A stretch of 64,000 nt of DNA from Cliona cf. orientalis (Eukaryota > Porifera > Demospongiae > Clionaida > Clionaidae). Both the position numbers and the translations under genes were made by a program. Below, piece by piece: positions 25,818-39,613 of the stretch; position 1 is the first letter of the stretch, and every line of letters starts with the position of its first letter. The notes under the pieces are model-generated. The model did no database searches, had not been told where the DNA came from, and saw nothing but the letters and a program-made list of their open reading frames with translations. Location: assembly GCA_963930775.1 (NCBI GenBank), contig OZ005701.1:1612001-1676000 (forward strand), in the 5' to 3' direction.

Positions 25818-27973
25818 GTAAGTATAAGGTTGTAGAGCTAATGTAGCTGGTACAGTTATACATAACTGCTTGTGTACACTGTTGACAATTTAATGTGGTT
25901 GCAAACTGCTTCGTCTTTGAATAATTAGAATTAATGTCCATATATGGTATAAGAGTACCATGATGTCAGTAATCAAACTATAATTAGCAGTAAGCCCATT
26001 TGCACATTGACCACACCTATAGTCAGGACAATAAAGCATGCAAATACATGAGTATATCATTAAATTTATTATAATATATGGCAGAAACGGAATAATATTA
26101 GTAGTTATTATAGCTTTGTCTATTGATTTCTAATCTTAATTTACAAATGTTTTTTGGGGGGAGAGGGACTATATCCCTTATCCCCCTGGATGATACTCTG
26201 CTTGATACTATCGTGTTGCTTAAGTGTGCTCTGTATAACGTTAATAGAAGTAATTATCGTTTGACTTAATTAGTTCGACAACCGTGCTGTAATTGAAGGA
26301 GAGTCCATGGTAATCAAAGATATGAGCGAGTAATATACGTAAGTGCCTTACACTGAGAAGGCATCTGCGATGTGCATGATAAAGCGTAATCGGTGTTTCT
26401 TTCTAATTAAGTGAAAAATGCTACGTATGGGACGTACGTGCGTGCAGTGTAAAAATTTTAATACGTCAAACGTGTGTGAGCGTGACTGCAACACCCAGAC
26501 GTATGCGTGTTATTTTTTCCCCCGCTAAATAATCCTGGGTCAAGTAGGTCCGTTCCCCACGCTCCACACTCCCTCTGCCGTACTGCGTTGTACAGCGGCC
26601 CCAGAAGCATGGCACGCGGCAACGCAGGTATTAGGGCGCTAATTGATTTTTATGGTCTAGTGATTAGCCATAGTCTAATTGAATTGAGAGCGTGTGAGCT
26701 ATGCATTGGGTTTTGTTTTCTTTGCTTAAGCTGCTGAAATGGAATGCGGAGGCCGACTGAGCCATTGTGACCGTGCGTCAGTGGCTGTTGTGATAGGTGC
26801 TCTGGAGTTTAATGGGGCCTTTTGTGCACAATTAGAAGAGATCTGATGGCCCTTGCTAATTCAGCAGTATCGCTGGGTATAGGTCAGCATTCCTCGAATA
26901 GTTGTGAATACACAGATGATTAATGGGATGTAATATTTGGTGTGGAGCAACGAACCGTACTCGAGGTGTTAGTTACGGCTTGAGGCAAATTGCATTGATA
27001 AATTTTTGCAAACAAATACCAATTTGATACTTTATACAATGTATGCATGTACGTATCTAGATACATTCTTAGTGCATTGTGATTTTCTATATTATATTAT
27101 CTTAACGTCACTTTTTTTAGTGGATTTTAATTATTTGATAATATTACCTTGGTATCGGTATAGCCATAGTGTACATATCATACATTCTGTGCGTGGATTA
27201 TTAATTACTGTTTATCCTGCTCTTGTCCGGCTCTCTTCCCAAGCCTCCCCCTCCCCTCCCTCCCTCCCTCCCTCCCCTCCCCCCCTCACCCCCTCACTCC
27301 ATCCCTACCTACCTGCTCTTGTCCAGCTCTCTTCCCAAGCCTCCCCCCTCTCCCCCTCCCCCCTCACTCCCTCACTCCCTCCCTACTTCAACTGAGGGTC
27401 TTCATCTGATTATCGCTAATTAAGTGCTCGTCACAAATTTAATGCTATGTGCTCGCTGCATACTCGGCTCCTTAATTGAGTTAATTTACGCTATCACCGT
27501 CTGGTTTGGGTCCAGCCCTAGCTATACATATATACGTATACGTATACATACATGCATGTAGCCTATCGCTGATAATTTGATTGATTTCTAGCGGATGAAA
27601 TCATGTTTCTGGTTGCTTGGGCGTGTATGGATTAAATGACATACCTATAATATACGTACATACTTAACTTGCAAATTGCACCACCTATACGCATGTATGT
27701 ATGTAGCAAATAATATAATACAATGTACATACGTATATTAATTTTATGTACAAAGTCAGGGCTGTGAAGTATGTAGGTGCGTATATATATTGTATGTGTA
27801 GCCGTTCAAAGATTATATGTAAGCAGCGCATTTAGCACTATGGACACAAGTATTTGTAATTGTTGGTAGTTGCATATAGCAATCAAAAGTTTTTATAGAC
27901 AATTTGCTGGCCATGGGAAGGGATTGGATCATCATCATAAAGTAGGCCAATAATGAACAGAGGTCAACTATAC

Positions 27974-28061
27974 CAACAAAATAGTTATCTGGCAGTAATT
28001 GGGGTGCATTCGACCATGCATCTCATGCACCCCAATTACTGTCAGATAACTATTATTTGTT
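27974..28061. mobile_element. Short palindromic MITE, ATAGTTATCTG family
   Basis: The arms ATAGTTATCTGGCAGTAATT (left) and its complement on the right, extended by GGGGTGCAT, form a hairpin with a central spacer near CGACCATGCATCTC. The outer ATAGTTATCTG(T/G)CAGT is shared with the foldback element at 59390-59907, so the two belong to one family. There is no coding capacity. Confidence 0.8.
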
Positions 28062-29127
28062 GTGATAATAACATTAATATAAGCAGTAAAGGTAGGTTTA
28101 TGACTGTACTGTGTTGTCGAGGGATATTTATACTTACAGTATAGTGCATTGCATTTTTTTGCATAAATAAAAAATCAGGACATATGATATGAAAGTAACT
28201 GCACTCAAACACACCTCCACAGTGTGTGATCCATGCAATGCTCCTTACCTATGTATGTATATTATGTATGCACTTCACTAGCACTGGCATGGGAACCTTA
28301 ACATGGGCTGGTTGCGGTTGTAGCCACATGGAGGTACATGTACATGCATGTACATGCATGTACCAACCTTCAATAACACGTGTTGATACATGACAGAAAA
28401 GTTGAGTACGCGCAGCAATCTGTGATACATGTACTATTAAATATATTATTATAGTCAGCTCATGATCAGCGGTTATTAAACAAAGTACGTACATTATAGT
28501 GAGTTATGGAAACAGCCACTTGCCATCTCAAATCCTGCTTTTGTATGTATGCATAGCACACCCACCACCAGAACTAGCACCATGCAATGGTCAAGATATG
28601 CTTATACGTACCTACACACACCTACGTACGTAACTGGTCTAACGGAAGAGCCGGCCTGACATGCTACTGACACTAAGTGTAGGCAGACAGTAAAATATCA
28701 ACTCTCACTGTAATAATGCGATACTTCATCCTGTTTATTCAGTGGAGTTGTTTAACACACTGTCACATCGTTGACCATAATTATAGAAAGTTATATATAG
28801 AAACTGATATCATACTGCATGCTTGCTTTTGCTCCATATAAGAGGAAGACATGTGGATGAGTTAAAAATAGCCTCACCCATGGCAACCATTTCTTCTCAC
28901 GTAAGCTGGCCTTCTTTTTCCAATTCTATGGACAGTTTCACACACAAGTGAAAAAAACTCGGGGAAAAATAAGCAACAAATGCTGTGCCGTGCCAAGATC
29001 TGACCACACCTTGTTTTACCTTGAGTGTTCCTTCTCTGCCAATAGTCACAAATATCTCCATTGCCGGCTAATTGTTTCGTACATGTACAGCTAGTGTACT
29101 AATTAAGTCACAACTGTATAATTACTG

Positions 29128-29331
29128 TATAGCGGGAAACTTTCGAGGGAGAAAACTTTTGTGGATTGGTAGGAAGGGAGCATTTCGTGGAGAAAACTTT
29201 CACGGAATGTTAATAAAAATGATTGCATAATGGGTGTGGTATGCCTAAAATTTCATGGAGAAAACTTTCGCGGGTGGCTGTAAAATCACGAAATACGTGA
29301 AGATTTTCTCCCTCGAAAATTTCCCGCTATA
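29128..29331. mobile_element. MITE-like element with TATAGCGGGAAA termini
   Basis: Terminal inverted repeats of about 33 bp start TATAGCGGGAAAC and are mirrored at 29300-29331 with about two mismatches. The ends show TA/TATA. Internal GGAGAAAACTTTC motifs (about 29192 and 29252) echo the terminus, so the interior is itself built of partial copies. 204 bp, non-coding. Confidence 0.82.
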
Positions 29332-30536
29332 CGATATGAGGTTTAAAGGTAATCTCTCAGATGTCTACATTGGCGGCTAATTATTTCACTTCAACCATAT
29401 TAATTTTACGTACACGTAAATCCTTTTTCTAACTACAAGAGTTTAAAGGTAATCCTATCCTTAAAATTTTCGTTTATGGTCTTCTTTTGGTGTGCAAAGC
29501 ATAGGTAATGAAATTATTAAGCTAAGAAAAAAAAACTATTTATAATATATTGGTCTGATATGAAATTAGTATCCTTTGATGGTCCTCAAACACCGTGAGT
29601 AACGTACCATACAAACTCACAAACAGACACCATACGATATTTTAAGAATTTCACAAAACCATCACAACTTGTGCAAAAGTGGTCACGCTGTTGTACCATT
29701 AAACCTGACTAAAAGCTCTTTCATCTCGTCAGCCGATACGAGAAAGAATGTCATCTCTTTATGCTAATCAGTTTAGACAGTAAAACTATTGCCCCTCGTT
29801 GCTAGGCTACCGCATAAACAAGAAGTATAATCCCTGCACATACGTATAGTAGTCTTTTCTTATCTTTGAGAGCGCCGTCAAACGCTCGTAAAATTTCTGA
29901 CCAAAATCAGTGCACACAAAAGGGAGGGTGGGACTATACAACCTGCCCACAAGTAACTACCACGGTGACCACGCGCAGTGCTCCGTGGTCAGTGTTGGAT
30001 CAACATGTGTCGTGGTTTTAGGCTATATATAAAACACGAATACAATTATTCCGAGTTTAGATCCGCAAGTTTAGAGGGCAGCTGTCTACGTTGGGATCAA
30101 AGCGCACCGCTCTCCTTTTCCTTCGGTCCGCAGGGTGGCGATCAAACGCTACGCGAGGGACCCACAAATATGCTGGAATGCTGCACGAGTGGATGCATAT
30201 GATATACGTGACCTTGCAGCTGCATCTGAGAAAAGACCACTAATGATGATAGAAGCCTAAAAAAGGAATTAATATTACAATAGATTATACCCATGACCAT
30301 GCATGAGAAATTGAAAAAAAAAAAGCCCCATGCAAACCTCTAATTCGTTAGCTGATCTGATCTCCGCATGCCCAAAGCCAGTACAGGCCCCTGATGGTTA
30401 CATCGAAAATCAGTCAGTAACAGTTCATGCCTCTGTCAATTTAGGGTCGCCAGAAGCTCAATATGTTACACAATTGAAACACACACACACACATTTTCAG
30501 AAATAGTTCACACGATATATGTCACATCGGTCAGTT

Positions 30537-30557
30537 GGGGGGGGGGGGGGGGGGGGG
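30537..30557. repeat. Poly-G tract (21 G)
   Basis: Uninterrupted G run on the plus (SND1 sense) strand; could form G-quadruplex in the pre-mRNA. Confidence 0.97.
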
Positions 30558-31734
30558 CAAGTAAGTACCATTATAGTGTCCCAGGAAAGCCCCCATGCAC
30601 AGGGTTTCAACTTTCAAGCGCTCCTGCGGGCCATTTAATATTATGTTTACCCGGGACACTACGTTACTGTAACGATACATTCCAAACTCCAGATGTTTTC
30701 AATTCAGATCTGAATCAGTTGGTACCACGTACCACACTTGTGGGCAACGGTGACATGCAAGGAACGCTCAAGCGTGGTCACATTTCACACATCGAGGGGA
30801 CAGGGCACAAGGTATAGAGGGTTTGTGGCGCACACGCCTTCTTTAAAATACAATAAAATCCGATCCTGGGGATTGTAAGGCTGTCGCTAATGGGCGAAAA
30901 ATCGCCAGGTATGACCGTGTCGATGATTGAATATTCTAATTTGCATACTTTGGCAAGAGGTGGCAAAAGCCTCGACAGCAGTTAAATCTCAAATGCCGAC
31001 AAAACAGTTCACTTTTGCACCCTACTAAGCTTGCATTGCCTGCCTGTCCGCATGGTTTTGCAAATCGAATTAGAGAGATAATTGGCATGTTTATCGATCG
31101 CCGAGCTGTAAGGGTTGCGGTTGGACACACAATTCACACGTGCCCCGGGCCCATGCACACGCACATACATTCATGCCATGCGTGCATGCACACACACACA
31201 CACTCACTCACATATTTGCACATCAGCATATATTCAATTCCACTAATTAGGAACTCATAATTGCTAATCAGCTAAAGATGATTCAAGCTTTGAATACATG
31301 CACGGATACATTGTTATGATACAGCATAACTTGGAGTGAGACGATCGGGATCGGACATCGATCACCTATTGTATCAAGTTCCATGCATGTAATTCTGACC
31401 ACGCTAGTGCTGTGACTTGACTGTCATTCAGTGGTGTAGGTGGTTTTACGTTACTATGGGGAACCACTTACATAGGATATGCTACTTACTGCTTGCTACA
31501 TGGATCAAGTTTCAAAGACAAGTAATTCATGTGACACTCGGCTACACACGTACGTACGTACGTAGGTTGGATAATGAGCTAAAAATGTGTTTCATAGTAG
31601 AGTACACGTGCAGTGGTAACGGTTTTGGATCAGCTGCGTATGACCACGGCATATCAAGAGCTTCTAATGTTACGGTGTCAAAATTCACAGCTCAATTGTT
31701 GTCACTACAAAAATGTTGACTTCAGTACCACAGC

Positions 31735-31991
<257 letters not shown>

Positions 31992-32837
31992 CAGGAACAC
32001 TGATATTAAAGCAAAAGGTTTCGAACTGAAAGGGTAAAAAATCTCGCTACAGAGATTGAAAGTTCAATCACATAATCTTAGTTAGCGACCAGCTGTCCAA
32101 CACACTTGTGGTTGCTCCTAATGAAGCGAGATACGCTAACAATGTTGTTGAAAACGATGTTATAACACGTGCGGCAAGCGTTACTACGCATGTAGCTCTT
32201 CACGAACAATGAAAAAGGCAAATTGTATGGCTTTGACCATAATCAATGAAAAGCCGCCAGCTATTGCATAAACCATGTGTGACAAAAAGATCTGCAACAT
32301 TCCGACGCCTTATTACATATCGTATAAAATGTTGTACTCGAGTTATGTAAAAAGTATTCAGTAGCACAAATTCAAGATATGCACACAAACATGAATATGT
32401 ATTCATCAATGTGGATCTCAAAAAGTGGCTCACATTTGATTACTGAACTATAATATACGTACGTACATATGCACTTTCTCACTGTTTCTTTTGTAATAAA
32501 GACAGCCTTAGACTAGCTGTCGAGAGTTACTCCCTGCAATCAAAGGATGTTTTGATGCTCCATATATAGCAACGTAGCTAAACTGGCGTAGGCTCACGTT
32601 CATGATAATTACCTCCTTAGCTATGCATGAGAATTAAGCTTTGGCTTCCAAGTTCTCTCCAAACAAATGAGCCAACATATAATCGGAGACATCAATTACA
32701 AAACCATAGGTGAAGAATGTCTAGAATCTCCGCCCACTTTCATCAATAATATCGGTGCACCCTCCGATAACTACGTATGCCAGCTAAGTGCTTGTAGGTA
32801 CAGGACACAATTGCAATGCACTATGTAATAGTTAGAT

Positions 32838-32952
32838 ACCAAGGCCAAGGGATCTACAGTATTTAGCATCCCGATGGCCCCAAGCTATGACACCCGAGCA
32901 TTACTAAGGGGACAGAGGGATGCTAAATACTGTGGATCCCATTGGCCGAGGT
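32838..32952. mobile_element. Short hairpin element (about 115 bp)
   Basis: The left arm ACCAAGGCCAAGGGATCTAC and CAGTATTTAGCATCCC (32838-32872) is mirrored at 32917-32952 with a few mismatches. A 23-bp direct repeat starting GCTTGTAGGTACAGG lies outside the arms on both sides (about 32790 and 32954), so element and flank have a duplicated arrangement. Confidence 0.75.
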
Positions 32953-34013
32953 GAGCTTGTAGGTACAGGACACAATTTAGTACTTACAAAATGTGTTTTG
33001 AGCCAAAATTGCAGAAAAATGAACTGGCAATATTTGTCGCCTTAAGGTACTTTAGATCATAATCATATAAACCTTATAATCTATCAGATATTATAATTTT
33101 AAGTACGTAATTGTATTAAGTCAAATTAGAAGACTGTACCTGAACTTTGAATTTTATTAGATGCTGACGTGCTGATCACCATAGCCTTAGGTATGCAATT
33201 GTTGGATGTTGATTTTTTACCTCTTGAATATAAATGAAATTTAAGGCCGTTTGTGTCAAATCAGTGGGCTCCTTGTGCATCCATACATGGCATATCAGAG
33301 AACCCAACGAAGATATCAGTCGGCCAAGGAATAAATAAACAAAGTTTTGATGGCGACCGGTGTACGTAACTTGACATAATACCACATGCCAGTTATTAAC
33401 ACGGGTAGCCAGAGATTTTATGATTTGAACAATAATAGCTCTATGTCCCATCCTGTCCTGAGCATAAGCTTATATATTTAGTTACAGGTTGCCACACATT
33501 GTAGTCTTCAATTTCATAGATAGTTATGCAATAATGCACAATGTGTATATTACTGCATGATAACGGAACAAAGGAATATAATAATAATTATTATTATTAT
33601 GTAAGCCTTGTATAGCTATTTTTAGTTCCCGACGACAGATGGCTGGTTGGCAGGAAATCTCATTTGTACAAAAAATCCCTTCCTCACTTACTGGATTCTC
33701 TTTAATCTGGTTACTGCACATTCCATGTGGTCGAGCAGTCACTCCAGCTTTCAAATTAAAGAACAATTGGATCAATGCTTCATTGTAAGCCGCGCCGCAC
33801 CATAGCAGTGTGTAATTTGATTACACATCATCATTTCTATGCTGTCTGTTTTCGTCGTCGATCTGCAGTCTGATTCATTTCCTTTCCTGTCTGATTTCCT
33901 CCACGGCTAGGTGTAACTTATAAACATTCCTCCTCACCACTGCACCTGAACAGTGAAATATGACCTCTTGATATGTACTGTACTTTGTGACACAACTGCC
34001 TCATCTTTATGAC

Positions 34014-34135
34014 CTCCCTCCCCCTCCCTCCCTCCCTCTCTCTCTCTCTCTCTCTCCCTCTCCCTCTCTCTCCCTCTCCCTCTCTCTCTCCCTTCCTCTC
34101 TCTCTCTCTGTCTCTCTCTCTGTCTTTACTCCCCC
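34014..34135 (+). repeat. CT/CCCT-rich tract
   Basis: Imperfect CT dinucleotide and CCCT repeat in the SND1 intron, about 520 bases before the 45-nt exon. Poly-(Leu-Ser-Pro) open frames across it are not genes. Confidence 0.93.
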
Positions 34136-34658
34136 ACGTGCACCCCCTTCCCTTTACCTTCCTCTCCCTCTCCCTTCTCTGTCAATCCCTACTGAAAACT
34201 GAAGTCTTAGCTAGTGTTTATCTCGCGGCTTATGTTTTTTAAAAGTCTTCTCTGGTAGCTAGTAAAAGTGTTTGGATTCCTTCAACTCTTGTCTGTGATG
34301 TGGGGGGAACCTGCATTGGGGGGATGTGGGTCTGGGAAAGGAACGAAGACTTGAGCATTTGTGTGTGTGTGTGAGATTGACCCTTGGGTGCAGTGTGTAT
34401 TGATACTGCTTTAGTGGTCGTGTATAGAAGTTCACAATTGGGGATTCTGTTTGTGCCAGTTGAAAGTGTACGGTAGTATTGAGCTGGTGTTCCAGTTGGG
34501 AAATGGTCTGGTCATTATTGTGCAAGCGAACTTGATCCTACATACGTACATGTACATGTTTGGGAAAGATTGGGTGTTGTACATTTTGTAATCCCACAGC
34601 CAATTAGTTGCATAGTGTTACATGGAGTTTATGGATTTCTTTCCTCTGCTCTGTGTAG

Positions 34659-34703
34659 GTCAACGAGTATGTCAAGAAGGAAGAAGAAGCTAGAAATGCC
34701 AGG
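34659..34703 (+). CDS. SND1: SND1 45-nt exon
   Basis: Fifteen codons, VNEYVKKEEEARNAR, phase 0 at both ends, between acceptor TCTGTGTAG and donor AGG/GTGAGG. This parallels vertebrate SND1 VITEYLNAQESAKSAR, the helix linking the last SN-like segment to the C-terminal tail. The exon is very small for its 8.8-kb and 11.3-kb flanking introns and is followed within 35 bases by another CT-rich tract. Its loss would be frame-neutral. Position, phase and the match to the following exon make the call firm despite its size. Confidence 0.9.
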
Positions 34704-34727
34704 GTGAGGAATGTCTCTCTTTTCTCG

Positions 34728-34729
<2 letters not shown>

Positions 34730-34763
<34 letters not shown>

Positions 34764-34812
34764 CCTCCCTCTCGTCTCTCTCGTGTCTCTCTCTCTCCCT
34801 CTCTCTGTCCCC
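34730..34812 (+). repeat. CT-rich tract after the 45-nt exon
   Basis: A mostly CT dinucleotide run with CCCT and CGTCTC interruptions begins about 27 bases after the donor at 34704. Confidence 0.93.
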
Positions 34813-35184
34813 CTCCCCACCCCACCCCACCTGCTTGAGCTTTCTGCTACTAATGGTAACAGTTGTTTGTGCATACTAATCAAGTAACTGAAAGTGAAGC
34901 TATATGGCTTCATCATAACTAGTTACATAATAGTATTATTGCATCATCCACATTACCACAGCAAACACTAACAATCTTTGCCATTAGGGGCTGCACGCAT
35001 ATACGTACATACCTTCCCATGTTCCGTTTACTCCCCATATATACTCCACATTAATTGCTGTTTGGACTAGCCTTGGCATTGCCATGGTAACCCCGGCAAT
35101 GCTAGAGACACTGACTCGAGCGTGCTGTACGCATCCGATTGGGCGGGTGTATTGTGGTGTTTTCATGGTGCTGTACCCCCCTCT

Positions 35185-35206
35185 CCCCCCCCCCCCCCCC
35201 CCCCCC
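35185..35206. repeat. Poly-C tract (22 C)
   Basis: Uninterrupted C run in the last SND1 intron. Confidence 0.96.
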
Positions 35207-36339
35207 ATGGACCTTCTGTGGCTGGCTCGTTGTATATTTCCCATTAGTGTTGGCCGTACACGTTCCCATGTCATCATCCTGGGTGTGGTGTGGTACTGGA
35301 CCTCCACTGTTGGCCATCTGTGGCATACTGTTTACTACGTTGTATTAAATTTTGCTAACCTATGCCATGGCTTGTTTTAGCTCAGCAGAAGGTTGGGGCT
35401 GGCTTGCTAACCTCATTTACATATTTAGTTGAACAGAAGGTTATAGGACTGAGCACGCATATACATACAAATATTAATGTTGATCTTTATGTCTGTGAAC
35501 AGGCATATACTTGAAATTAAGAGGGGTCTAGTCTGATCTGTGCCTTTGTACATGTAGAATCTTGATAATATGGAACTACGTATGTGGATGCTATACATAA
35601 TTATGATGCTATACTTTGGAGGATTTTAGTGCATGATAACACAATTATTAACTTTAAGACAAGATTAGGTCATAAGTGAATGTTGATCAGCTGTTTTCAC
35701 AAATACATCTCTGCCCTATGCATTCTCTGTATAGCTGCTGCAACTGGACTGGTCCCTGGTCCATAATTGAGAGCTGCACATTATTACTGTTTTGTGTGAT
35801 ATTCTTGCACCAAAGTTAGTTGGCAAAAAACTCTATTAAAATAATATTTTGTATTTTGTATATATGTGGCCACTCATTTGCTGTTATTGTAGTCTATAGC
35901 TGCACAGTCTAATCTCAGGAGTCTCCTCACTGCATGCTTCCTGTCTGTTTTTTCCCTTGTAGTCTAGCTGGTCTAGCCACTGGGATCTCTTCGCTGTGTA
36001 CTCACTTTATGCATGCTAGGATTTTTGTGGCGTCTAGGATTTACAAATCGTCATTTCTTCTTGGACGGGGCAATAATTTGTGGCGTCTCATCTGGGCATA
36101 TAATTTCACTCTCTCATGGTCCAGAAAGGTCATTGCACCTCAGTTAAGGCAGTGGGTGGCCCGTGGTGGGTGGGTGGGATTGGTAGAAGGAAGGCTTCTG
36201 TAGATATGGGGGAAGTGGGTACAATAGAAACTGTCAACCTACATAGGTAGGTTTTGATTCCGCACGTGGAGTGGAGGAAGGGAGCCTAGCTAAGCTATGC
36301 TAGCTGTTTTCAATACCGTGCATCATCTGTACATCAAAT

Positions 36340-36564
36340 GAAGGGCTCAGAATTGAACCAGAGTAGCCTAACCGAGTTAGCCCCCCTAATATTGAAAACA
36401 TGTTTAAAATACATTTCATGAGCAACAGAAAATTCACAGTTTTGAAAATTTTAGTGATTTGGTAGAGTAGGGTGTTCGATTTTTAGTCCGTTTTTGAGCT
36501 TTTTAGACAATTTCCTACATTCAATTTGGGGTTAGGCCACTCTAGATCTGGTTCTCAACCTTTC
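36340..36564 (+). mobile_element. MITE family C, copy 1
   Basis: One of three related copies of about 220-230 bp. It begins GAAGGGCTCAGAATTG and ends GGTTCTCAACCTTTC, which are complementary termini. Internal landmarks are AACATGTTTAAAAT, TTTCATGAGC, AGAAAATTCACA, TTTGGTAGAGTA and CTTTTTAGACAATTTCC. It lies in the last SND1 intron in the sense orientation. Confidence 0.85.
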
Positions 36565-38891
36565 AAATATCGTAGTTCACGTTTCTCTCTGAGCTGATTC
36601 AGCCATCAAATCTGTCATCCTGAACTGCTGTGTATTGCAAAACATTAATACTAATACTAAGCCAACTTTTATATGTAAATAAAAGATGTGGAAAAGTAGT
36701 CCTACCAATCCTTAATTTTTATTCATTAAACACTAGCCACTGCGTGTGCAGCTGAGTTATTGATTAATTTTCAAAAAAGTCGTGGGGCCCAAGTTTAGCT
36801 GTTGGCTTGGCTCTGGGCATAGCTAGCTAGATGGAACTAGAGTCCAGGATGACCTAATATGACATTTAAGCCGAGACGCCCTAGCTAGCTATATAGGTTA
36901 GCTGTGCATGAGAACTTGAAACAGTCTGTGTGTGTGTGTGTGTGTGTGTATTGATTCGATGGACTATTCTTGGCCACACACTGGCCTGGGAGCACACCCA
37001 TCCCATGTTAGACTCTGATTAGGTAAACGACTTTAATAACAAATTTAAAATTAGTGAAGATTGACATGATAATATACCGTACTATGTATACGTACGTACA
37101 TGAGTCATTGACAAGTGTGTTGCACAAATATTGAATGTACAGATTATTTTGTATGAGAGTATAATATTATGTGTGGTCTGTGAATATTTAGCAGCCACAT
37201 CCCAAAGCCACTCCCTATATTATTTCATAAGATAGATAGCTCTAGGAAGTATTGAAGTCTGACAATCATGTGGTTCCCAGAATAACGATTATTAATTTTT
37301 AACCTTTTCGGTTTATCGATACGTAAACAGTTAGAGTTTAATCCCATGGTGATCTCCCATCATTATTACATGGTTTCTATGGCAACATAATGAAGTTAGT
37401 GATTTGTGATGCCATAGCCTGTATTACAGGAGTCTAGCCAATTTCTTCATCCATGTACATACCCTGTAGTTGAACTCCTGGAGGAGTATCCCTTTGAAAC
37501 TCAATAAAAGGGTTTTTAGTAGTAACCTATATAACCCTCATGCACTGATCCGTATTTGAAAACACTTAATTTGGAGTTTGTAACGAGGTTCCACTGCCGG
37601 GAGGCAGGCGTAGGCATAATCACATTTCAGAGTAAACTAGGGTTGGGAAGGTTAATTGGGGAAAGCTTACTACACTCCTGTAGGCACCCTCTAGAAATTA
37701 AGCGACCACCATCTCTATTACAGCTGCATGGTGTCTCATGCCAGCCAGCGACCTATGTACGTAGCTGGGTTTGGCTCCTAGTGACTTTCCAGTCTTTTCC
37801 ACATTAATTTCACCTTAATTTATAGCTAATATTACATCCGGACTAGCTGCCCCATGGCTGTGCTTTTTTCCCTCTGGAATAATCACTTTTACGTAACACT
37901 GAGTGGGTTCTCTGTCTGCTTACGGCTCTGCTAATTATAACCATATATATACATGCATGTAGCTTGAATGTATATAATATTATAACATATTATATCCTGT
38001 GGCTGCGCGAGACTACACTTTTACCACCGTATTATTACCTGTATATGGTCATGCTGCAACATCAAACAATATGCACCCATACATGTTACGTAGCAACCAT
38101 GAATGTTTTGGCGCTAGCACTTGCCTAGTATAAATTAAGTATGTATTTACAATGCTGTACTATGTATACATACATAATAATAATACTATTGTACACGTCA
38201 GAATATCATGTAGTCCCATCTTTGGGTGGTCCCGACCCCCGGCCCACTAAGCTAAGCTAGCTGTCGCCAGAATGGCTGCAGTTTGGTCGATTTGGTTGAG
38301 TGCGGTGTGAACGCCCACTAATTAACAATTGAGCTCGAGTTGCCCAATACCTATCATATGGTGATAATATTATTATTGTTATTATCATGCATAATACAAG
38401 TGCGTCTTGAGATCACAGTAAATACACCACTGATGGCCTAGCTGGGGAAACCAGCCTAGCCTATCGTCGTATGTATACCATAATGTGGCGAGAGATATTT
38501 ACGTACGGCAACACCTACATACGTACCCAGCTAAGTTGAAGATAAACAGGCCATGGAGGGCTGTTAATAATGCATTATCTTGTGTGTGTGTGTGTTGGAG
38601 CAGCTGTGTATGAGGTTTAACATTCGCGCAACACTCTCCCTTCAAAGGCTTTACACAAAGCCACTTTCAGTCAATACCTGAAGCTATCGGTTATTCTCTC
38701 TCTCAGACTCTCTCTCTCTCTCTCCATGCCCTGGTGGCTTTAATAATTATTGTTTGCAGTTCTAATGAAGTCTTGAATGCTACTAATGCTAGGGTGTGTG
38801 CTCAATCAGGAGCCATATTTGGGGGGCAATTGGACAATCGAATCATCTTGAAGCTTTATAGTACAGCTGCAGACAATCTCCATGTCTCCCC

Positions 38892-39225
38892 TTAGCTACA
38901 AGTTCCCCCCAAGCGCTCGAGACCACTTGAATGGTCTGCTGTTGTTTGTATGTACGTACATACATATGTACGGTAGCCTTTGTTATCGTAACAGCATTCA
39001 ATTGTTATAGTTTTGTATCCGTTTGATGTAACATTTATGGACTTGAGTGATAGTTTCATATTTACCAAGAAAGGATCGAAGGGATGCATTTCTATAGGAT
39101 CTGTTGTAGCGCCGTATCCATAGCGATCTTTACGAGCACAAGAGATTTGGTTACAGTCTATCGCGTCTGAGAGACTGGACGCACACTCCTTTGTGTGCAA
39201 GCAACAAGTCTTAATATGATACAGG
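38892..39225 (-). CDS. Candidate antisense exon, cysteine-rich, unknown product
   Basis: The minus strand is open for about 110 codons after an acceptor-like GGACACACGCAG and ends in TAG. The predicted segment has cysteine pairs and clusters (KTCCLHTKEC, IDCNQISC, TIECCYDNKG) and a candidate N-glycosylation site (NVT), so it could be a terminal exon of an extracellular protein. No family is recognised and no partner exon was found. It overlaps no repeat. It may be chance. Confidence 0.22.
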
Positions 39226-39613
39226 CTGCGTGTGTCCAATTGCCAAGTGGCTGGGCATCAAACACTTCAAATGAAATTTGAGACAGCATAAAAAAATGTG
39301 AAAATCACAACTGAGGCATTTGTTGTTTCATAATAGAGACAATGGAATATGCTGTCAAGCACTCTTAACAAAATTATGTTCGGTTCTTACGCTTAGTTAC
39401 GTACATTACTAGTTGCTTAAGTGTGCATATATAATTTTAACATACTGTGCTTTGCAAGTCAGTTGTCCAGTGGAAAGGGTAAATAGGCAGTGGCTCTCAA
39501 GTGCTTAATTCAGTTATACTACAAGTCTCAAAGGCTTTCAGTTTATATAGTGACAGAGACAGGTGCCATTCCCTAACTTTTCTAGACAACTAACTGACCT
39601 GCAAAGCACAGTA

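Noticed and set aside
26609..26627. ATGGCACGCGGCAACGCAG followed by GTATTA, like a first exon of a SERF-type (MARGN) gene.
   Set aside because: No second exon with the expected RELARQK-type sequence was found downstream, and the donor is weak.
30060..30190. Minus-strand frame with RRKRRAVRFDPNVDS, like a PP1-binding RVxF tail.
   Set aside because: Short, stop-bounded, no convincing acceptor or partner exon.
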